Positions 10,810-23,223 are shown, counted from the first letter of the stretch. The stretch: 47,806 nt of DNA from Welwitschia mirabilis (GCA_051453625.1 JBOZIK010000001.1:63295828-63343633); one strand, 5' to 3'. A program made the numbers and translations. Notes: generated by a model from the sequence alone, not told the origin.

Positions 10810-11110
10810 ATAGACCAATTTCAAATAAAGTACCCACTATTTTTTACTTTTATTAATGATTTTCTGAAAAAAGCATAAATAAACTATTATTAGTAGAAGC
10901 TATAACTTTATTATAGAAATTAAATTAAAATGAAATTTGACTATAAGATTAATACTTTATGCATAATAATCAATGGGAGTATGTATTCAACTATTTTGAG
11001 TAATTTTTAAAAAGAAGGGGATTCATCACCAAATAATCATTCTAGGCATATCATAGTAGAAGAGTGTTATAGAGCAAATGATTTATACACTTTTTAAAAT
11101 AGTGTAAGAA
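10810..11110 (+). pseudogene. Possible copia-2 integrase remnant
   Basis: In pieces, the translation reads DQFQIKYPLFFTFINDFLKK (from about 10812), where copia integrases have a Tyr-Phe-hydrophobic-Phe-Ile-Asp-Asp-Phe-Ser block, and about 50 residues later IINGSMYSTILSNF (from about 10965), where they have Asp-Asn-Gly-Gly-Glu-Tyr-X-Ser. The spacing fits but stops interrupt it and both key glutamate and glycine positions are altered. This is a suggestive match only; a profile search with a copia integrase model would decide. Confidence 0.35.
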
Positions 11111-11327
11111 ATTATTCTACATAGGAAGATACCTTCCTACTTATGAGGAAAGGCATTCTGTCATTCCAGTCAAATATTAAACAATCTATTTAATAAAGAT
11201 ATACCACCATGAAATAAGTTATGGATAAGATATTCTAAAAGAATTAAGTATTATAAAATTCTATCATAGAATTGTTAATCTTTAATTTCATGCTTAATTA
11301 AGAATATTTACTAGATATTGAGTAATT

Positions 11328-11332
11328 ATACA
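11328..11332. repeat. Target-site duplication of element A, left copy (ATACA)
   Basis: ATACA directly before the LTR start TGTTGCAG. The identical five bases follow the other end of the element at 20683-20687. Five bases is the usual Ty3/gypsy duplication. Confidence 0.85.
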
Positions 11333-14010
11333 TGTTGCAGTGTGAATTTATGCAATCCTAAAGTCCTTTAGGTAAACCTGTAAATGAAACATCTTGTAGA
11401 AAAACACNNNNNNNNNNNNNNNNNNNNNNNNNNNNNNNNNNNNNNNNNNNNNNNNNNNNNNNNNNNNNNNNNNNNNNNNNNNNNNNNNNNNNNNNNNNNN
11501 NNNNNNNNNNNNNNNNNNNNNNNNNNNNNNNNNNNNNNNNNNNNNNNNNNNNNNNNNNNNNNNNNNNNNNNNNNNNNNNNNNNNNNNNNNNNNNNNNNNN
11601 NNNNNNNNNNNNNNNNNNNNNNNNNNNNNNNNNNNNNNNNNNNNNNNNNNNNNNNNNNNNNNNNNNNNNNNNNNNNNNNNNNNNNNNNNNNNNNNNNNNN
11701 NNNNNNNNNNNNNNNNNNNNNNNNNNNNNNNNNNNNNNNNNNNNNNNNNNNNNNNNNNNNNNNNNNNNNNNNNNNNNNNNNNNNNNNNNNNNNNNNNNNN
11801 NNNNNNNNNNNNNNNNNNNNNNNNNNNNNNNNNNNNNNNNNNNNNNNNNNNNNNNNNNNNNNNNNNNNNNNNNNNNNNNNNNNNNNNNNNNNNNNNNNNN
11901 NNNNNNNNNNNNNNNNNNNNNNNNNNNNNNNNNNNNNNNNNNNNNNNNNNNNNNNNNNNNNNNNNNNNNNNNNNNNNNNNNNNNNNNNNNNNNNNNNNNN
12001 NNNNNNNNNNNNNNNNNNNNNNNNNNNNNNNNNNNNNNNNNNNNNNNNNNNNNNNNNNNNNNNNNNNNCAGAGTTAGAGAAATGATTCTCAAAATTATTT
12101 TTAGTCTTTTATCTTTTAATAACTAAAAGTAAAAAATAAAGTAAAATGCAATGTAATTATACATCAGAATGGAATGCAATGGATGAGAATGGATTCTATT
12201 AGATAGTAATTCTCCTATCATAAGAACTAGCTTCTCTATAATTCAAATCAATTAAAAAGAATACTTAACTTATTCCTAATTAACGTGAACTATGAGATAT
12301 ACTAAGTAGAATATGAAATGCAATGTGAAATGAAAATGGAATAGAAATGAAAATCTAATACTAACCAAAGTCAACCTTAATAAATGTTATCCTTATGATC
12401 TAAATAAATTACAGAATTATCACTAGACTATAAACAAATTAAACCATAAGGAACATAAATAGAATTTGGATTAAAAAGAGTAATTGTATTGATTCAAAGA
12501 ACTTTTACATTCACTAACAGCAAAATAGCAATACCTCAATGGAAGAAACTCAGCCTAATACTAAGGGAACTCCTTTTTGTAGCTACTGGATGGATCTCTT
12601 GTCCTTCAATCTTTCTTTATAAGCATATCAAATATAAAAGATGATTTGAATGTGAGGACAAGGACTTATCTATAGTTTTATATTGAAAGTTCTAGAACCA
12701 TAACCCTAGAAGTTGAAGAAGAAATCCTAGTAGCTCAAGTAGAATGCATGACCCCATTACATGCTAATTCAGTCCCACTTATATAAAATAGTTATCATCC
12801 TGACTATTATGGGGATGACTTGGGGATAATGCCTCTTAATAATAGATAAATTATTATCTTCTAGCTCTGCAATTATCCTCACAATTGGCTCTAGATGTGT
12901 TGTTGTTCCTCATGTTACAAGGATGACAATGGAGATGACACCTCCTTAGAAAAGGGGATTCATTGGTTGTAAGCTCTAGTCCACATTGTTATTGCAATAG
13001 GCTAATCAATTATTGTTGTTTCATCTGTCGTGAGGATGACAGAGAAGCAACACCCTTCCAAAGCTCCTCAGGTAAAACAGATCAACCTTCTTCATCATTA
13101 TTCTTCCTCCAACATACTAAGTATCAGAAAATGCCTAAAATGCCTCCAATTAGGTCAAGAATTACATGTTTCCATGATCATCTCATTGACTCTCCATAAT
13201 CATCAGAATTGCATTTAAAATTGTATAAATATCCTATAAAATTACTCCAAATACACCATCAAATTCCTACAAATTGGCATTGCAATATNNNNNNNNNNNN
13301 NNNNNNNNNNNNNNNNNNNNNNNNNNNNNNNNNNNNNNNNNNNNNNNNNNNNNNNNNNNNNNNNNNNNNNNNNNNNNNNNNNNNNNNNNNNNNNNNNNNN
13401 NNNNNNNNNNNNNNNNNNNNNNNNNNNNNNNNNNNNNNNNNNNNNNNNNNNNNNNNNNNNNNNNNNNNNNNNNNNNNNNNNNNNNNNNNNNNNNNNNNNN
13501 NNNNNNNNNNNNNNNNNNNNNNNNNNNNNNNNNNNNNNNNNNNNNNNNNNNNNNNNNNNNNNNNNNNNNNNNNNNNNNNNNNNNNNNNNNNNNNNNNNNN
13601 NNNNNNNNNNNNNNNNNNNNNNNNNNNNNNNNNNNNNNNNNNNNNNNNNNNNNNNNNNNNNNNNNNNNNNNNNNNNNNNNNNNNNNNNNNNNNNNNNNNN
13701 NNNNNNNNNNNNNNNNNNNNNNNNNNNNNNNNNNNNNNNNNNNNNNNNNNNNNNNNNNNNNNNNNNNNNNNNNNNNNNNNNNNNNNNNNNNNNNNNNNNN
13801 NNNNNNNNNNNNNNNNNNNNNNNNNNNNNNNNNNNNNNNNNNNNNNNNNNNNNNNNNNNNNNNNNNNNNNNNNNNNNNNNNNNNNNNNNNNNNNNNNNNN
13901 NCATCTCATTGACTCTCCATAATCATCAGAATTGCATTTAAAATTGTATAAATATCCTATAAAAGTACTCCAAATACACCATCAAATTCCTACAAATTGG
14001 CATTGCAATA
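11333..14010 (-). repeat. 3' LTR of element A
   Basis: On the complement it starts TATTGCAATGCC (TG mutated to TA) at 14010 and ends CTGCAACA at 11333. It is much longer than its partner (19352-20682) only because of gap artefacts: the 661-N gap at 11408-12068 replaces about 70 bases in the partner copy, and the gap at 13289-13901 sits between two copies of the same 110 bases. Hairpin modules are at 12795-12818 and near 13021-13040. The TATA box at about 12670 is mutated (TATAGATA on the complement). Confidence 0.8.
12795..12818 (-). promoter_or_regulatory. LTR hairpin module
   Basis: TCATCC (12795-12800) pairs with GGATGA (12813-12818) around a 12-base loop, in the U3 part of the element A 3' LTR. 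Confidence 0.5.
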
Positions 14011-14011
14011 T
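13179..14011. repeat. 110-bp direct repeat flanking a 613-N gap (probable assembly duplicate)
   Basis: Bases 13179-13288 and 13902-14011 match over 110 bp with one visible difference, and both copies end or start exactly at the gap. Two overlapping contig ends were probably scaffolded apart. Confidence 0.85.
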
Positions 14012-14045
14012 AGCCCTCTACTTAGCCTTGTCAGTCCTTGACAAA
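14011..14045 (-). other. Polypurine-tract region of element A
   Basis: On the complement, GGACTGACAAGGCTAAG followed by TAGAGGGCTA immediately precedes the 3' LTR, as in elements C and D. Confidence 0.7.
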
Positions 14046-14271
14046 GTGGTCAATCAACTATATTGTAAGCTAATTTGAATAAGACAATCAGCAACTAGAA
14101 AAATGGAATTTGATTTTAATTTTATCATGTAGGAATAGATAGTAAAAATCCATTAATTAACACAATTACTATGTATTCATAAGACCCCTATTCAAACACA
14201 TCACAAAAGAATGAATGAATGTCATACACATAAAAAAATCATAAAATGTAGCAATGATAGTTTAGAAAATG

Positions 14272-14527
14272 ATAATGTGTAAGAATAATTTGAGAAAATA
14301 ATGCTGAGGCTGATGTGTAAGACTTAAGTAGTAATAATCTCAAAAGGATNNNNNNNNNNNNNNNNNNNNNNNNNNNNNNNNNNNNNNNNNNNNNNNNNNN
14401 NNNNNNNNNNNNNNNNNNNNNNNNNNNNNNNNNNNNNNNNNNNNNNNNNATAATGTGTAAGAATAATTTGAGAAAATAATGCTGAGGCTAATGTGTAAGA
14501 CTTAAGTAGTAATAATCTCAAAAGGAT
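14272..14527. repeat. 78-bp direct repeat flanking a 100-N gap (probable assembly duplicate)
   Basis: Bases 14272-14349 and 14450-14527 are the same 78 bp with one visible difference, abutting the 100-N gap exactly. Confidence 0.85.
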
Positions 14528-16027
14528 GATGCATGAAAAGCTTATTAATTTTTTCTACAAGAGTAAAGTAATAGAGTAACCATGGAATTCTTTTTCTTTA
14601 GATGATCTAAAACATAACTGCTAAAACTCAGTGAGTGTGCTACTATACTTCTATTAGATAAAGTCTAGGAAATTTGTTTAAGTAATNNNNNNNNNNNNNN
14701 NNNNNNNNNNNNNNNNNNNNNNNNNNNNNNNNNNNNNNNNNNNNNNNNNNNNNNNNNNAAATTATAAATTTTTGCTTAATATCTTAGAATAAAGCTCAGA
14801 GAGGTATCTTGCCTTCCCATAGGTAAAGGAAGACATCCTAGAGTGCTCAAAGTAAAAAGAATGACTATTGTCCTATCTGTTATGTGGATGACGGATGTGG
14901 GATGACAATGGTAAAATGCAATGTTTAGATAGATTAGGAAAAATCCAAAAAAGTTTGAGAGTAAGAAAGCAGTCAAAAAGTAGCAAAAAAATTAAAGAAA
15001 GATAAAAAGTAAACATTTATCCTTAAAAACATGATCATGGAAAAAGAGACTTAGGAGACCATAATAATGTATGAAGTAGAAGGAATCAATGCTCAAAAGA
15101 ACTTCTAAAATGTATTTCAAACTCCATGAGTATTCAATATTTTGTAAGTGGATTATACAAAACAAAAAACAAAAGAAATGAAAAAAACATTAGCATAAAA
15201 CAGAAGGAACACATCAATTAAGGTGAAAGGAATGTAGTAACTGAAAGTGCATTAAAAAGAAAAAAAACCTTGATAAATAAAAACTAGGATTAAAAAATAA
15301 AAAGACAATAAGAAAACTATCAAATTATTAAGTCCTAATTATTATGTAGAAAAAGATATGAAAATGACTTTAAAATTTTCAAATAAAAAAACTAAGGAAA
15401 AACAATAAAAATGGACAACTAGAAACATGAAGAAGATTGCTTACCTATCTAAAATTCCACTATAGCAAAGTCCCTTGATAGAAATCATAAAATCACATGA
15501 TAATGATGCATGACATAATGTAAAAATTTATAAAAATCCACTCAAATATGCAATGATTATAATAATGTTAAATATGTATAATCTTATAAAATAATAAATG
15601 AAAAGATAAAAAGCTATTAAAATAGAAACTTACAAGCTATCATCTTAAAACAACACTAGAATCTGAAAAAGTAAAGTAATCATGTAGAATTACTATACAT
15701 AAGTAAATAAAATAAGATTATAAAATAAGTAATGCTTATGATAATACCAGAGACATCACTAATATAATAGCCTCTATGTATAATTTTATTTTCCCATGAT
15801 GCGGGGAGTGTAACCACTATCAGAGGAGTAAGGACCCACACAGCATGGCCAACTGACCCCCTAGTGGTGTTTCTATAGCTATCATATCACACTTCCAAAG
15901 GCTTTTCTTGAGAATATTTACTCTAATGTGCTTGCAATAGGTCATTATGGGGACCATGTTTTGAGATATAACATGAAAGAGTATAGTCTTTACTTCTTTT
16001 CTTGCATTTTATATGTGTCTTTTGTCT

Positions 16028-16058
<31 letters not shown>

Positions 16059-16399
16059 TTCTCTCTCTTAAAGTAAATTTCACATGACTAAAACCTTATG
16101 AGGATAAAAGATAATTGATGAGATAAATAATAAGAAAGAACATGCTACAACAACTAATTACTCATACCATTGAAAGAGAACAAAAGAACCAAGCATCTTT
16201 TTGTAAAGTGAAGTTCATAGAGATACAAATGTTTGAAGATTGAATAAAGTCAATCTTATCATTAAAAACATCCAAGTAAAATATTTACTAATCATGGTAA
16301 CTTTACAAAGTGAAACATTAGTCAAGTTAAAGATGCTCAAGTAATAGCATGACATTTAGCAAAAGAAGTATCTAAAGAAGAATTTAGATAATGACAAGG
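14528..16399 (-). other. 3' non-coding internal region of element A
   Basis: On the complement this matches element C from about 31020 to 32600. It includes a GC-richer conserved block at 15785-15980 (C counterpart 31020-31215), a segment near 15085-15140 matching 31835-31895, and hairpin-like GTCATCC/GGATGAC motifs near 14870-14915. It lacks the 375 bases found in C at 31896-32270. Open frames are short and broken. Confidence 0.6.
16029..16071. repeat. (CT)n microsatellite
   Basis: Runs of CT broken by short T stretches, inside the internal region of element A. On the element's own strand this is GA-rich. Confidence 0.9.
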
Positions 16400-16949
16400 G
16401 AATAATCTAAGATAAGTGCTTCTAATATGTTTAAGATTTAATCAATAGATATGTCAATGATTTTAAACCTTTTATCCATTAACTTTTGAATTGACCAAGT
16501 ATTCAAGTTGAAATTTTTAACTGAGCCATTTTAAGATGTACTTTTTCTAAAAGATAAGAACCTAACTATTGAGAAGTTCAACTAATTATGTAAAAAGTGC
16601 ACTCTGGTATTGTAATTTTTTAGAAAAATAAGGGTCAAGCCAAATAAAAACCNNNNNNNNNNNNNNNNNNNNNNNNNNNNNNNNNNNNNNNNNNNNNNNN
16701 NNNNNNNNNNNNNNNNNNNNNNNNNNNNNNNNNNNNNNNNNNNNNNNNNNNNNNNNNNNNNNNNNNNNNNNNNNNNNNNNNNNNNNNNNNNNNNNNNNNN
16801 NNNNNNNNNNNNNNNNNNCATGAGTATCATTATATAATTAATTTACAATACTACTCAAGAATGGATTTAAGAATTTTTTAAGGGCTAGTGAGAATTTTTA
16901 ATATTGAGAAGCTCCTTAAAATTTAACTCTAAGCATGGATTATCATCAA

Positions 16950-18425
16950 GAAGATGAGGCTTACCCTGATTTAAAATTTCAAGTTATTCCAAGTTAAACT
17001 TTTAAAAAGAATAATCATTAGAAGCACTAGGTAAATTAGACTAGATAGCAAAAGAATAAATGTTACTTTGAGTACCACATGGAATTTTAAAATAAAGAGA
17101 TTGAGAGATAGGAGAAATAGACTCTTCAAAATTATGAGTTTTATGAGAGTTAAGGAAAGGAACATGGCCTTGATAATTATATGAAGGTTTAATTAGAAGA
17201 TATGGAGAAAGGTTCTCATAACCAACGTCATAAGGTAATGTGAAAGTGGAAGTAGAAGTAGAAGAGAAAGAAAGGATGTGATCTAAAGTTATATATGAAG
17301 GCATAGATGAAAACGATGTAGAAGTATGGGTAGAATGAATAATTCTATCCTTGATGAAATTGAAATGAATGTCTATGGGTCCTTCATTATGATTAATTTC
17401 TTTTCTATTGTCCTTATCATTATTTCATTAGATTGTTTCTTCAGTTTTCTTATCATTAGTTATTATTATATATTTTTTATTTTGTTGAATATTGCCTTCA
17501 TTCTATGGATTATTGTTTTCATCAATAATATTATTAAGAGAAATAATAGCATTACCTTCCTTGTTGATTAAAAGATTTTCAAATTCTTCATAAATGAATT
17601 TCTCATCCTGATTGTCTAGTAGTAAATGAATGGCAAGGATATAATCCAATACCTCAATATCATCTAATGAATGGTTAGTCTCATCTTGATCATTGAAAGA
17701 TGGATTTGCATTATTAGTATCTCCTCTTTCTTCATCTCCTAATGAGTAGAATGTTGAAATTTAATCCAAAATTTCTTCTTCTATTTGAAAGAAAGAATCA
17801 TTGTCATTTGTTTCTAAGTTCTTATTTTCCTTAAATTATGTTTTAGTAGATGTTGTATTGTAAAGGATCCTTGAATTTGTAATAGTATCTATTGCAAGAT
17901 TTCAACCAAATTTTCTAGATTTTGATTGGTCTTTTCTAGCCTTTGGTTGATATGTTCTTGGCTGTTGTTTATTTTATCAATAATTTCTCTCATTGGATCA
18001 TTTTCTTCCTCATAGTAGTTCATAGAAGATGGTTCTTCTTCATAGTAATGCATGGGAGATGGTTGGAATGGATAAAAATAATTGTAGAAATTTGTTCTAA
18101 ATGATGTGGAATCACTAAATATGGAGAATCTTCATTGTCATTTTAATATGAGTTTGAAAAGAAGAGGGGAAAGAATAAAAAGATTGAAAAGAGAGAAGTG
18201 ACAAATTCCTACTCTCAAAAACATTTTATATTATTTTCCCTCTTGCACAAAACCTCTTGGAGTGTTATGTCATTATAACTCTTAGAATATTTTACATTTC
18301 GTCTTTCTTCTACAAAGATATCTCAAAGTGTTTTCTTACTAATAACCTCAAAATTTTTTAAGTTTATCCTTCATTCAGAAAGAATTTTCCTAACGGTTCT
18401 TCTATTATTATTCATTGAAGTAATT
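16950..18425 (-). pseudogene. Gag-like or unknown protein of the non-autonomous family (element A copy)
   Basis: Complement-strand fragments follow the same order as in elements D and C: three Arg-rich short repeats (about 18380-18220; one reads IFVERRRNVKYS), then SPMHYYEEEPSSMNYYEEEN (about 18060-18000), a helical stretch with REIIDKINNSQEHINQRLEK and NQNLENLVEIL (17997-17880, probably a coiled coil), acidic stretches, and the segment open at 17304-17041 with LDHILSF, TSTFTLPYDVGYENLSP, YNYQGHVPFLNSHKTHNFEE and SPISQSL. The last segment recurs twice in element C (28850-29100 and 29790-30000), so it was probably translated. Athila Gag proteins often carry a coiled-coil stretch, so a Gag derivative is plausible, but the family is not recognised. 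Frameshifts make this copy non-functional. Confidence 0.55.
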
Positions 18426-19330
18426 AAGAAGAATGAAATAAGAAAATTTTATTTTAGTATGGTAAGGAAGATAAATATATAATAATAATTAAGTGCTGGT
18501 ATCTTTAATATTTCATCATTTAATCAAAATTATTGATCGTTAAGACTCAAAAATGTATAATGGTTAGTATTCTGACTATTGTAAAAATAACTAACAGGAT
18601 GAATATAGAGAGAAAGTAAAATCTAATTCTGATATAATAAAAATAGAAAAAAAAAATCTTAAAACCTATGTACTAGGATAGCATACATAGATTTTGCTCA
18701 AATTAAATAATCCTTCTCTAATATTTTCTTTAATCAAGTTCCACTCCCTTTAATATTTTATCTTTCTACTAGAATTCATAATATCCCTACATACTCAAAT
18801 AACTGATAAAAACTGAAATTAAAAATAATAGACTATCATCCACCTAGTTGTAGGAATGATAGAATAATAAGAATCATAACAAAATTGAACACTAAAAATT
18901 GCAAAAAAAGAAAAATTATACTATCGNNNNNNNNNNNNNNNNNNNNNNNNNNNNNNNNNNNNNNNNNNNNNNNNNNNNNNNNNNNNNNNNNNNNNNNNNN
19001 NNNNNNNNNNNNNNNNNNNNNNNNNNNNNNNNNNNNNNNNNNNNNNNNNNNNNNNNNNNNNNNNNNNNNNNNNNNNNNNNNNNNNNNNNNNNNNNNNNNN
19101 NNNNNNNNNNNNNNNNNNNNNNNNNNNNNNNNNNNNNNNNNNNNNNNNNNNNNNNNNNNNNNNNNNNNNNNNNNNNNNNNNNNNNNNNNNNNNNNNTAAA
19201 AAATAAAATTTGCTTAAATAAACCTATTTTAAGTTAAAATAAAAATACAGCACTAATTCAAATAAATAACTCAAATAGAATATAAGGTACTTATCTGGTT
19301 AGTGATAATTCTTTAGCTTCTTGCGGCCTT
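18426..19330 (-). other. Leader of element A
   Basis: Region between the gag-like start and the primer-binding site, interrupted by a 270-base N gap (18927-19196). It is AT-rich with no gene. Its parts flanking the gap correspond only loosely to the leader of element C. Confidence 0.45.
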
Positions 19331-19349
19331 TCTTGGAAATGACATCCAA
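19331..19349 (-). other. Primer-binding site of element A (tRNA-Asp type, decayed)
   Basis: The complement reads TGGATGTCATTTCCAAGAA, two bases inside the 5' LTR. Compared with the site reported for Athila-type elements, TGGCGCCGTTGCCGGGGA, it has one inserted base and seven substitutions, of which six are C-to-T or G-to-A. Confidence 0.6.
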
Positions 19350-19351
19350 AT

Positions 19352-20682
19352 GTTATGGTATGAATTTATGAAATCATCGAGTCCTTTAGGTGAACTTGGA
19401 AATAAAATATTTTACAAAAAAACACATGCTAGTGCAAATAGGAGTTTACTGAAATGTCATAATTCCAATGGAGACACTAGATTTATAGTTAGAGAAATGA
19501 TTTCTAAAGATATTTTTATTCTTTTATATTTTAATAATTAAAAGTAAATAATAAAGTAAAATGCAATGCAATGGTTAATGATAATGGAATGAAATGGATG
19601 AAGATGGATTTTATTAGATCCTAATTCTTCTGTCATAAGAACTAGATTCTCTATAATTCAAATTAATTAAGAAAAGCACTTAACTTGTTCCTAATTAATN
19701 NNNNNNNNNNNNNNNNNNNNNNNNNNNNNNNNNNNNNNNNNNNNNNNNNNNNNNNNNNNNNNNNNNNNNNNNNNNNNNNNNNNNNNNNATCTTGATAAAG
19801 GTTGTCATTATGATCTAAATAAATTATAGAATTATTACTAAACTATAATCAACTTAAACCATAAGAAATATAAATAGAATTTTTATTCAAAAAAGTAATT
19901 ATATTGATTCAAAAACTTTAACATCTATATACAACAAAATAGCAGCACCTCAATGGAATAGACTCAGCCTAACACTAAGGGAACACCTTCTTGTAGCTAC
20001 TAGATAAACCTCTTGTCCTTCAATGTTTAGTTACAAGCATATTAGGTACAAAATATGGTTTGGAAGTAAGGACAAGGAAGGTATTTATAGTTTTACATTG
20101 AAAGTTATAAAACCATAACCTTAGAAGTTGAAGAAGAAACCCTACTAGTTCAAGTGGGATGCATGACCACATTACAAGATAATTTAGTCCCACTTATATA
20201 AAAAAGTTATTATCCTAACTATCGTGGGGACGACACTAGGAACAATTCCCCTTAATAATAGATAAATCATCAGCTTCTGGCTCCATAATTGGCCTAATAG
20301 TTGGATCTAGATATGTTGTCTTTCCTCATGTTGTGGGGACGACATCTACTCAGAAAAGGGCTTCATTGACTCCAAGATCTAGTCCACATTACTGTTGTAA
20401 TAGGATAATCAAGTATTGTTATCCTCTCTATCATGGAAATGACAGAGGGAATGACACCCTTTCAAAGTAAAGTAAATCAACCTTCTTTACCATTATTCTT
20501 TCTTTAACATACTAAGTACTAGAACATGCTTGAAATGCCTCTAATTATGCCAAGAATTAGATGTTTTTATGATTATTTCATCATCAATTCATAATCATTG
20601 GAATTGCATTCAAACCTATATAAATGTCTTATAAAAGTACTTTAAATACATCTTCAAATTCCTGTAAATTGGCATCGTAACA
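19352..20682 (-). repeat. 5' LTR of element A
   Basis: On the complement it starts TGTTACGATGCC (20682) and ends ACCATAACA (19352), with TG...CA intact. It contains hairpin-type GTCRTCC motifs near 20215-20240 and 20325-20345, a TATA box (20082-20089) and the family 3' block. A 100-base gap lies at 19700-19788. Homology with 11333-14010 is obvious throughout. Confidence 0.85.
20082..20089 (-). promoter_or_regulatory. LTR TATA box of element A
   Basis: The complement reads CTATAAATACCTTCC, the same promoter core as in the LTRs of C, D and E. Confidence 0.65.
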
Positions 20683-20687
20683 ATACA
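20683..20687. repeat. Target-site duplication of element A, right copy (ATACA)
   Basis: Identical to 11328-11332. Confidence 0.85.
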
Positions 20688-23223
20688 AGTGTATAAATTA
20701 TTTGATAAATAAATAAATAATTATTATTTTCTATGATATACTACTTATAGAATCTAAAGAAAAGATCATTATATTGAATGAAAGAGTGAATATTCATGAC
20801 AAAAACATTATGTTCATGAAGGAGTTTAACCTTATGAAGTAAATCTAAAAGGCCATATGTAATAGATTAGGAGGTATATTTTATTTTCTATCACAAACAT
20901 ACACTTTATAGGTAAGGAAACCCCCAATTATAAACCTTTATCATTAACTATTTAAATCCTAATAACCTAATATAAAGGCATTCATTATAATTTTTCCTTT
21001 CTTGTGGATAAAATCTATCTTATTTTATTTTCAATTCTTTTCTCATTACTTATTATAGATTTTAGGATTGATCTTGTATATTTCTACAAGCTATTACATA
21101 TTTTATGAGGTTTTGTTATTCTCTTTTCTAAACATATTTAATATTTTCACCCTAATATTTAGATATATCATTTATTTATTTATTGTAAATCCATTATAGG
21201 AAGTGAATTTTAAGTTAGAAACATTTAAAAATTCTTATATTATAAATAAGAAATTTTATACCATTTTTAAACCTTCTAAACTTATATACATTTCTTTTAA
21301 ACATATCTAAAAATTTTATCATTCTGTAGTGTTATTTTAGATATATTTCAATTATAATAACTTTTCTTAGTGTTATAGTATTTCTTAGCTTTTAATTAGT
21401 ATATTATAAATTATGATCTAACTTTTTAAGAACTTATTTTATCTAATTTAAATAAAAATTTAAAAAATAAAAAGTTGTAATTATGCTTCATGGAAAGAAA
21501 AGCTAGGATATTTAGTTCATAAATCTCTAAAAAAAACAACTAAGTTTGAAAATTTTTGATGATTCACTTGTAAAACGATTTTACAAATTTGATAAATTGA
21601 TCAATACTTAGAAAATGGACTAACAATTGTAACAAAATTAGAATAGATATCTTACTCTATATTAAATACAACTTGCACAACTTGCACAACTTGATTAATA
21701 AGAATGTACATCATATGACATGGCTAGTTCTAGAATTTTTAAAAAATAACTTTGATTTAAAACTTGATATAAAATTTCTTCATCTTATAATAAAAATGAG
21801 TGAACAAAAGATGCAACATGTTAAGGATTATGAAATAATCAACATATTTATAAGGATTAAATAATATATTAACATGATTTTAAAAATTAGTGTATTACAT
21901 GAGTTTTTCTTATTCAATCTTATTTTTATATTTTTAAACATAAAATTATATTAGCTATGTTTCAATTATTAGTACTTTAAAAGCTCTCATAACACATTTG
22001 GTAATAGCCTTAACACCATCATGCATAACTAGTGATAATGATTATTTAGATTTTCATGTTGATAATGAGGAAGATTACTTTAGTGAAATTTCTAATAGAT
22101 TAAATAGATTTAGATGTATTAATAGAAAAGGATAATGTTGAGGTAAAGATTAGAATTCACAATCCTATTAACAAATCATATAATAAAACTCCAATATGAT
22201 TTATGAGATAAGTGATAGAAGTTGTTATATTATAGAAAACTATGGAGTAAATTCTAAAAATATCAAACATGTTCACATAATATTACCAATGAACATGAAA
22301 AGATAGCTTTAAATTTATATGATAAAAAGGGTAATAGAGAAAATAAGTTTTCAAGATAAATTCATGTCAAATATATAAGGAGTAAGTATCCATCAAGGTA
22401 CATTTTAATATAGATTCTTTTATCTAAGCTCAGAAGAGAAGACAACACTTACTTTCTAGGCTCATGTCTTAAACTTATTTTAGAGGAAAGATAGAAATTA
22501 GATACCTAAATAATTTTATTTAAGGTACATAGTAATAAAAGAATAGTATTAGAGGGATGGTAAATTCCTAGCTAGTAGATCCTCATGAAATAAATGTAAA
22601 TAAAATAAAATAAAATAAAAAATAGAAAGGTTAAAAGTAGAAAGAAGAGAGGTATTCCTTAAGAAATGTTATATCCTCTTAGTTACCCTAGGATATTCTT
22701 ATAATGGGAAAATGTGGAGTAGATCTTAGTTATGAGAGTAGAGATCCCTAATAGGTATCCTTCCTATGCTAAGTAGGTAAGATAAATTTAGGTTTAAACA
22801 TGAAGGTAGGATGCACCAAAGTTGTGGTCTTTCTTCGAGGGATATATGATATGTATTCTCCTTCATGGAAAGAGGTTGTCTAAAGTAAAGTTTTTTATTT
22901 ACTACTTTTGATGTATTTGATGAATTTTAGTCTTAATGATGTAAATAATAACTCAATAATTTTTATAGAAATTAATCAAAGCTCACTATTTTTCTCTATC
23001 TCATTTAGTTTTGAAGATGATTATATAGTCCTTCCCTTATGGGAAAGGATGATGAGGAGCTATAATATTTTATTAAAAATGGAATAATAGACTATAAATA
23101 ACTTTAAAAAGATACATGCATAGAAGGAAATCATTAGATGTATCTTCTAGTATCTTTCACTAGTGGAGGAGATGTGTCTACTTACTAACTTAGAATGAGA
23201 GCTATTATGAAGTTGTAATTAGT
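20688..23223. other. Unassigned AT-rich sequence between elements A and E
   Basis: Should begin with the continuation of whatever element A inserted into (probably copia-2), but no copia motif is recognised. It has short open frames only. A stretch near 22040-22120 reads LDFHVDNEEDYFSEISNRLN and might be a fragment of an unidentified transposon protein. Short repeats lie at 21672-21693 (9-bp unit CTTGCACAA) and 22600-22622 (TAAAA units). No host gene is seen. Confidence 0.4.
22600..22622. repeat. (TAAAA)n microsatellite
   Basis: Four to five TAAAA units in tandem. Confidence 0.85.

Larger units (their letters stand above)
9359..11332 (+). mobile_element. Copia-2: left fragment of a decayed copia element, target of element A
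   Basis: The sequence between the primer-binding site and the left edge of element A. An 820-base N gap (about 9821-10640) removes most of the expected gag. After it a weak copia-integrase-like stretch is seen (10810-11110). If this is copia-2, its continuation should resume at 20688, right of element A, but I could not recognise copia protein there. Confidence 0.4.
11333..20682 (-). mobile_element. Element A: complete non-autonomous Athila-like retrotransposon
   Basis: All structural parts are present on the complement: 5' LTR (20682-19352), primer-binding site (19349-19331), leader, a gag-like remnant (18425-16950), a 3' non-coding region with a conserved block (about 15980-15785), polypurine region (about 14045-14011) and 3' LTR (14010-11333). 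Perfect 5-bp target duplications ATACA flank it. The internal region is only about 5.3 kb and no protease, reverse transcriptase, RNase H or integrase is recognisable, unlike the related element E. It is therefore classed as a non-autonomous (LARD-like) Athila relative. Several N gaps, at least two of them falsely duplicated at the edges, mean the true length is shorter than drawn. Confidence 0.85.

Noticed and set aside
17326-17571. 81-codon hydrophobic open frame on the + strand
   Set aside because: It is antisense to the gag-like region of element A; AT-rich composition gives Ile/Phe-rich frames by chance.
21672-21693. 9-bp tandem repeat CTTGCACAA as a possible regulatory array
   Set aside because: Only about 2.4 units with no other context; treated as chance microsatellite.
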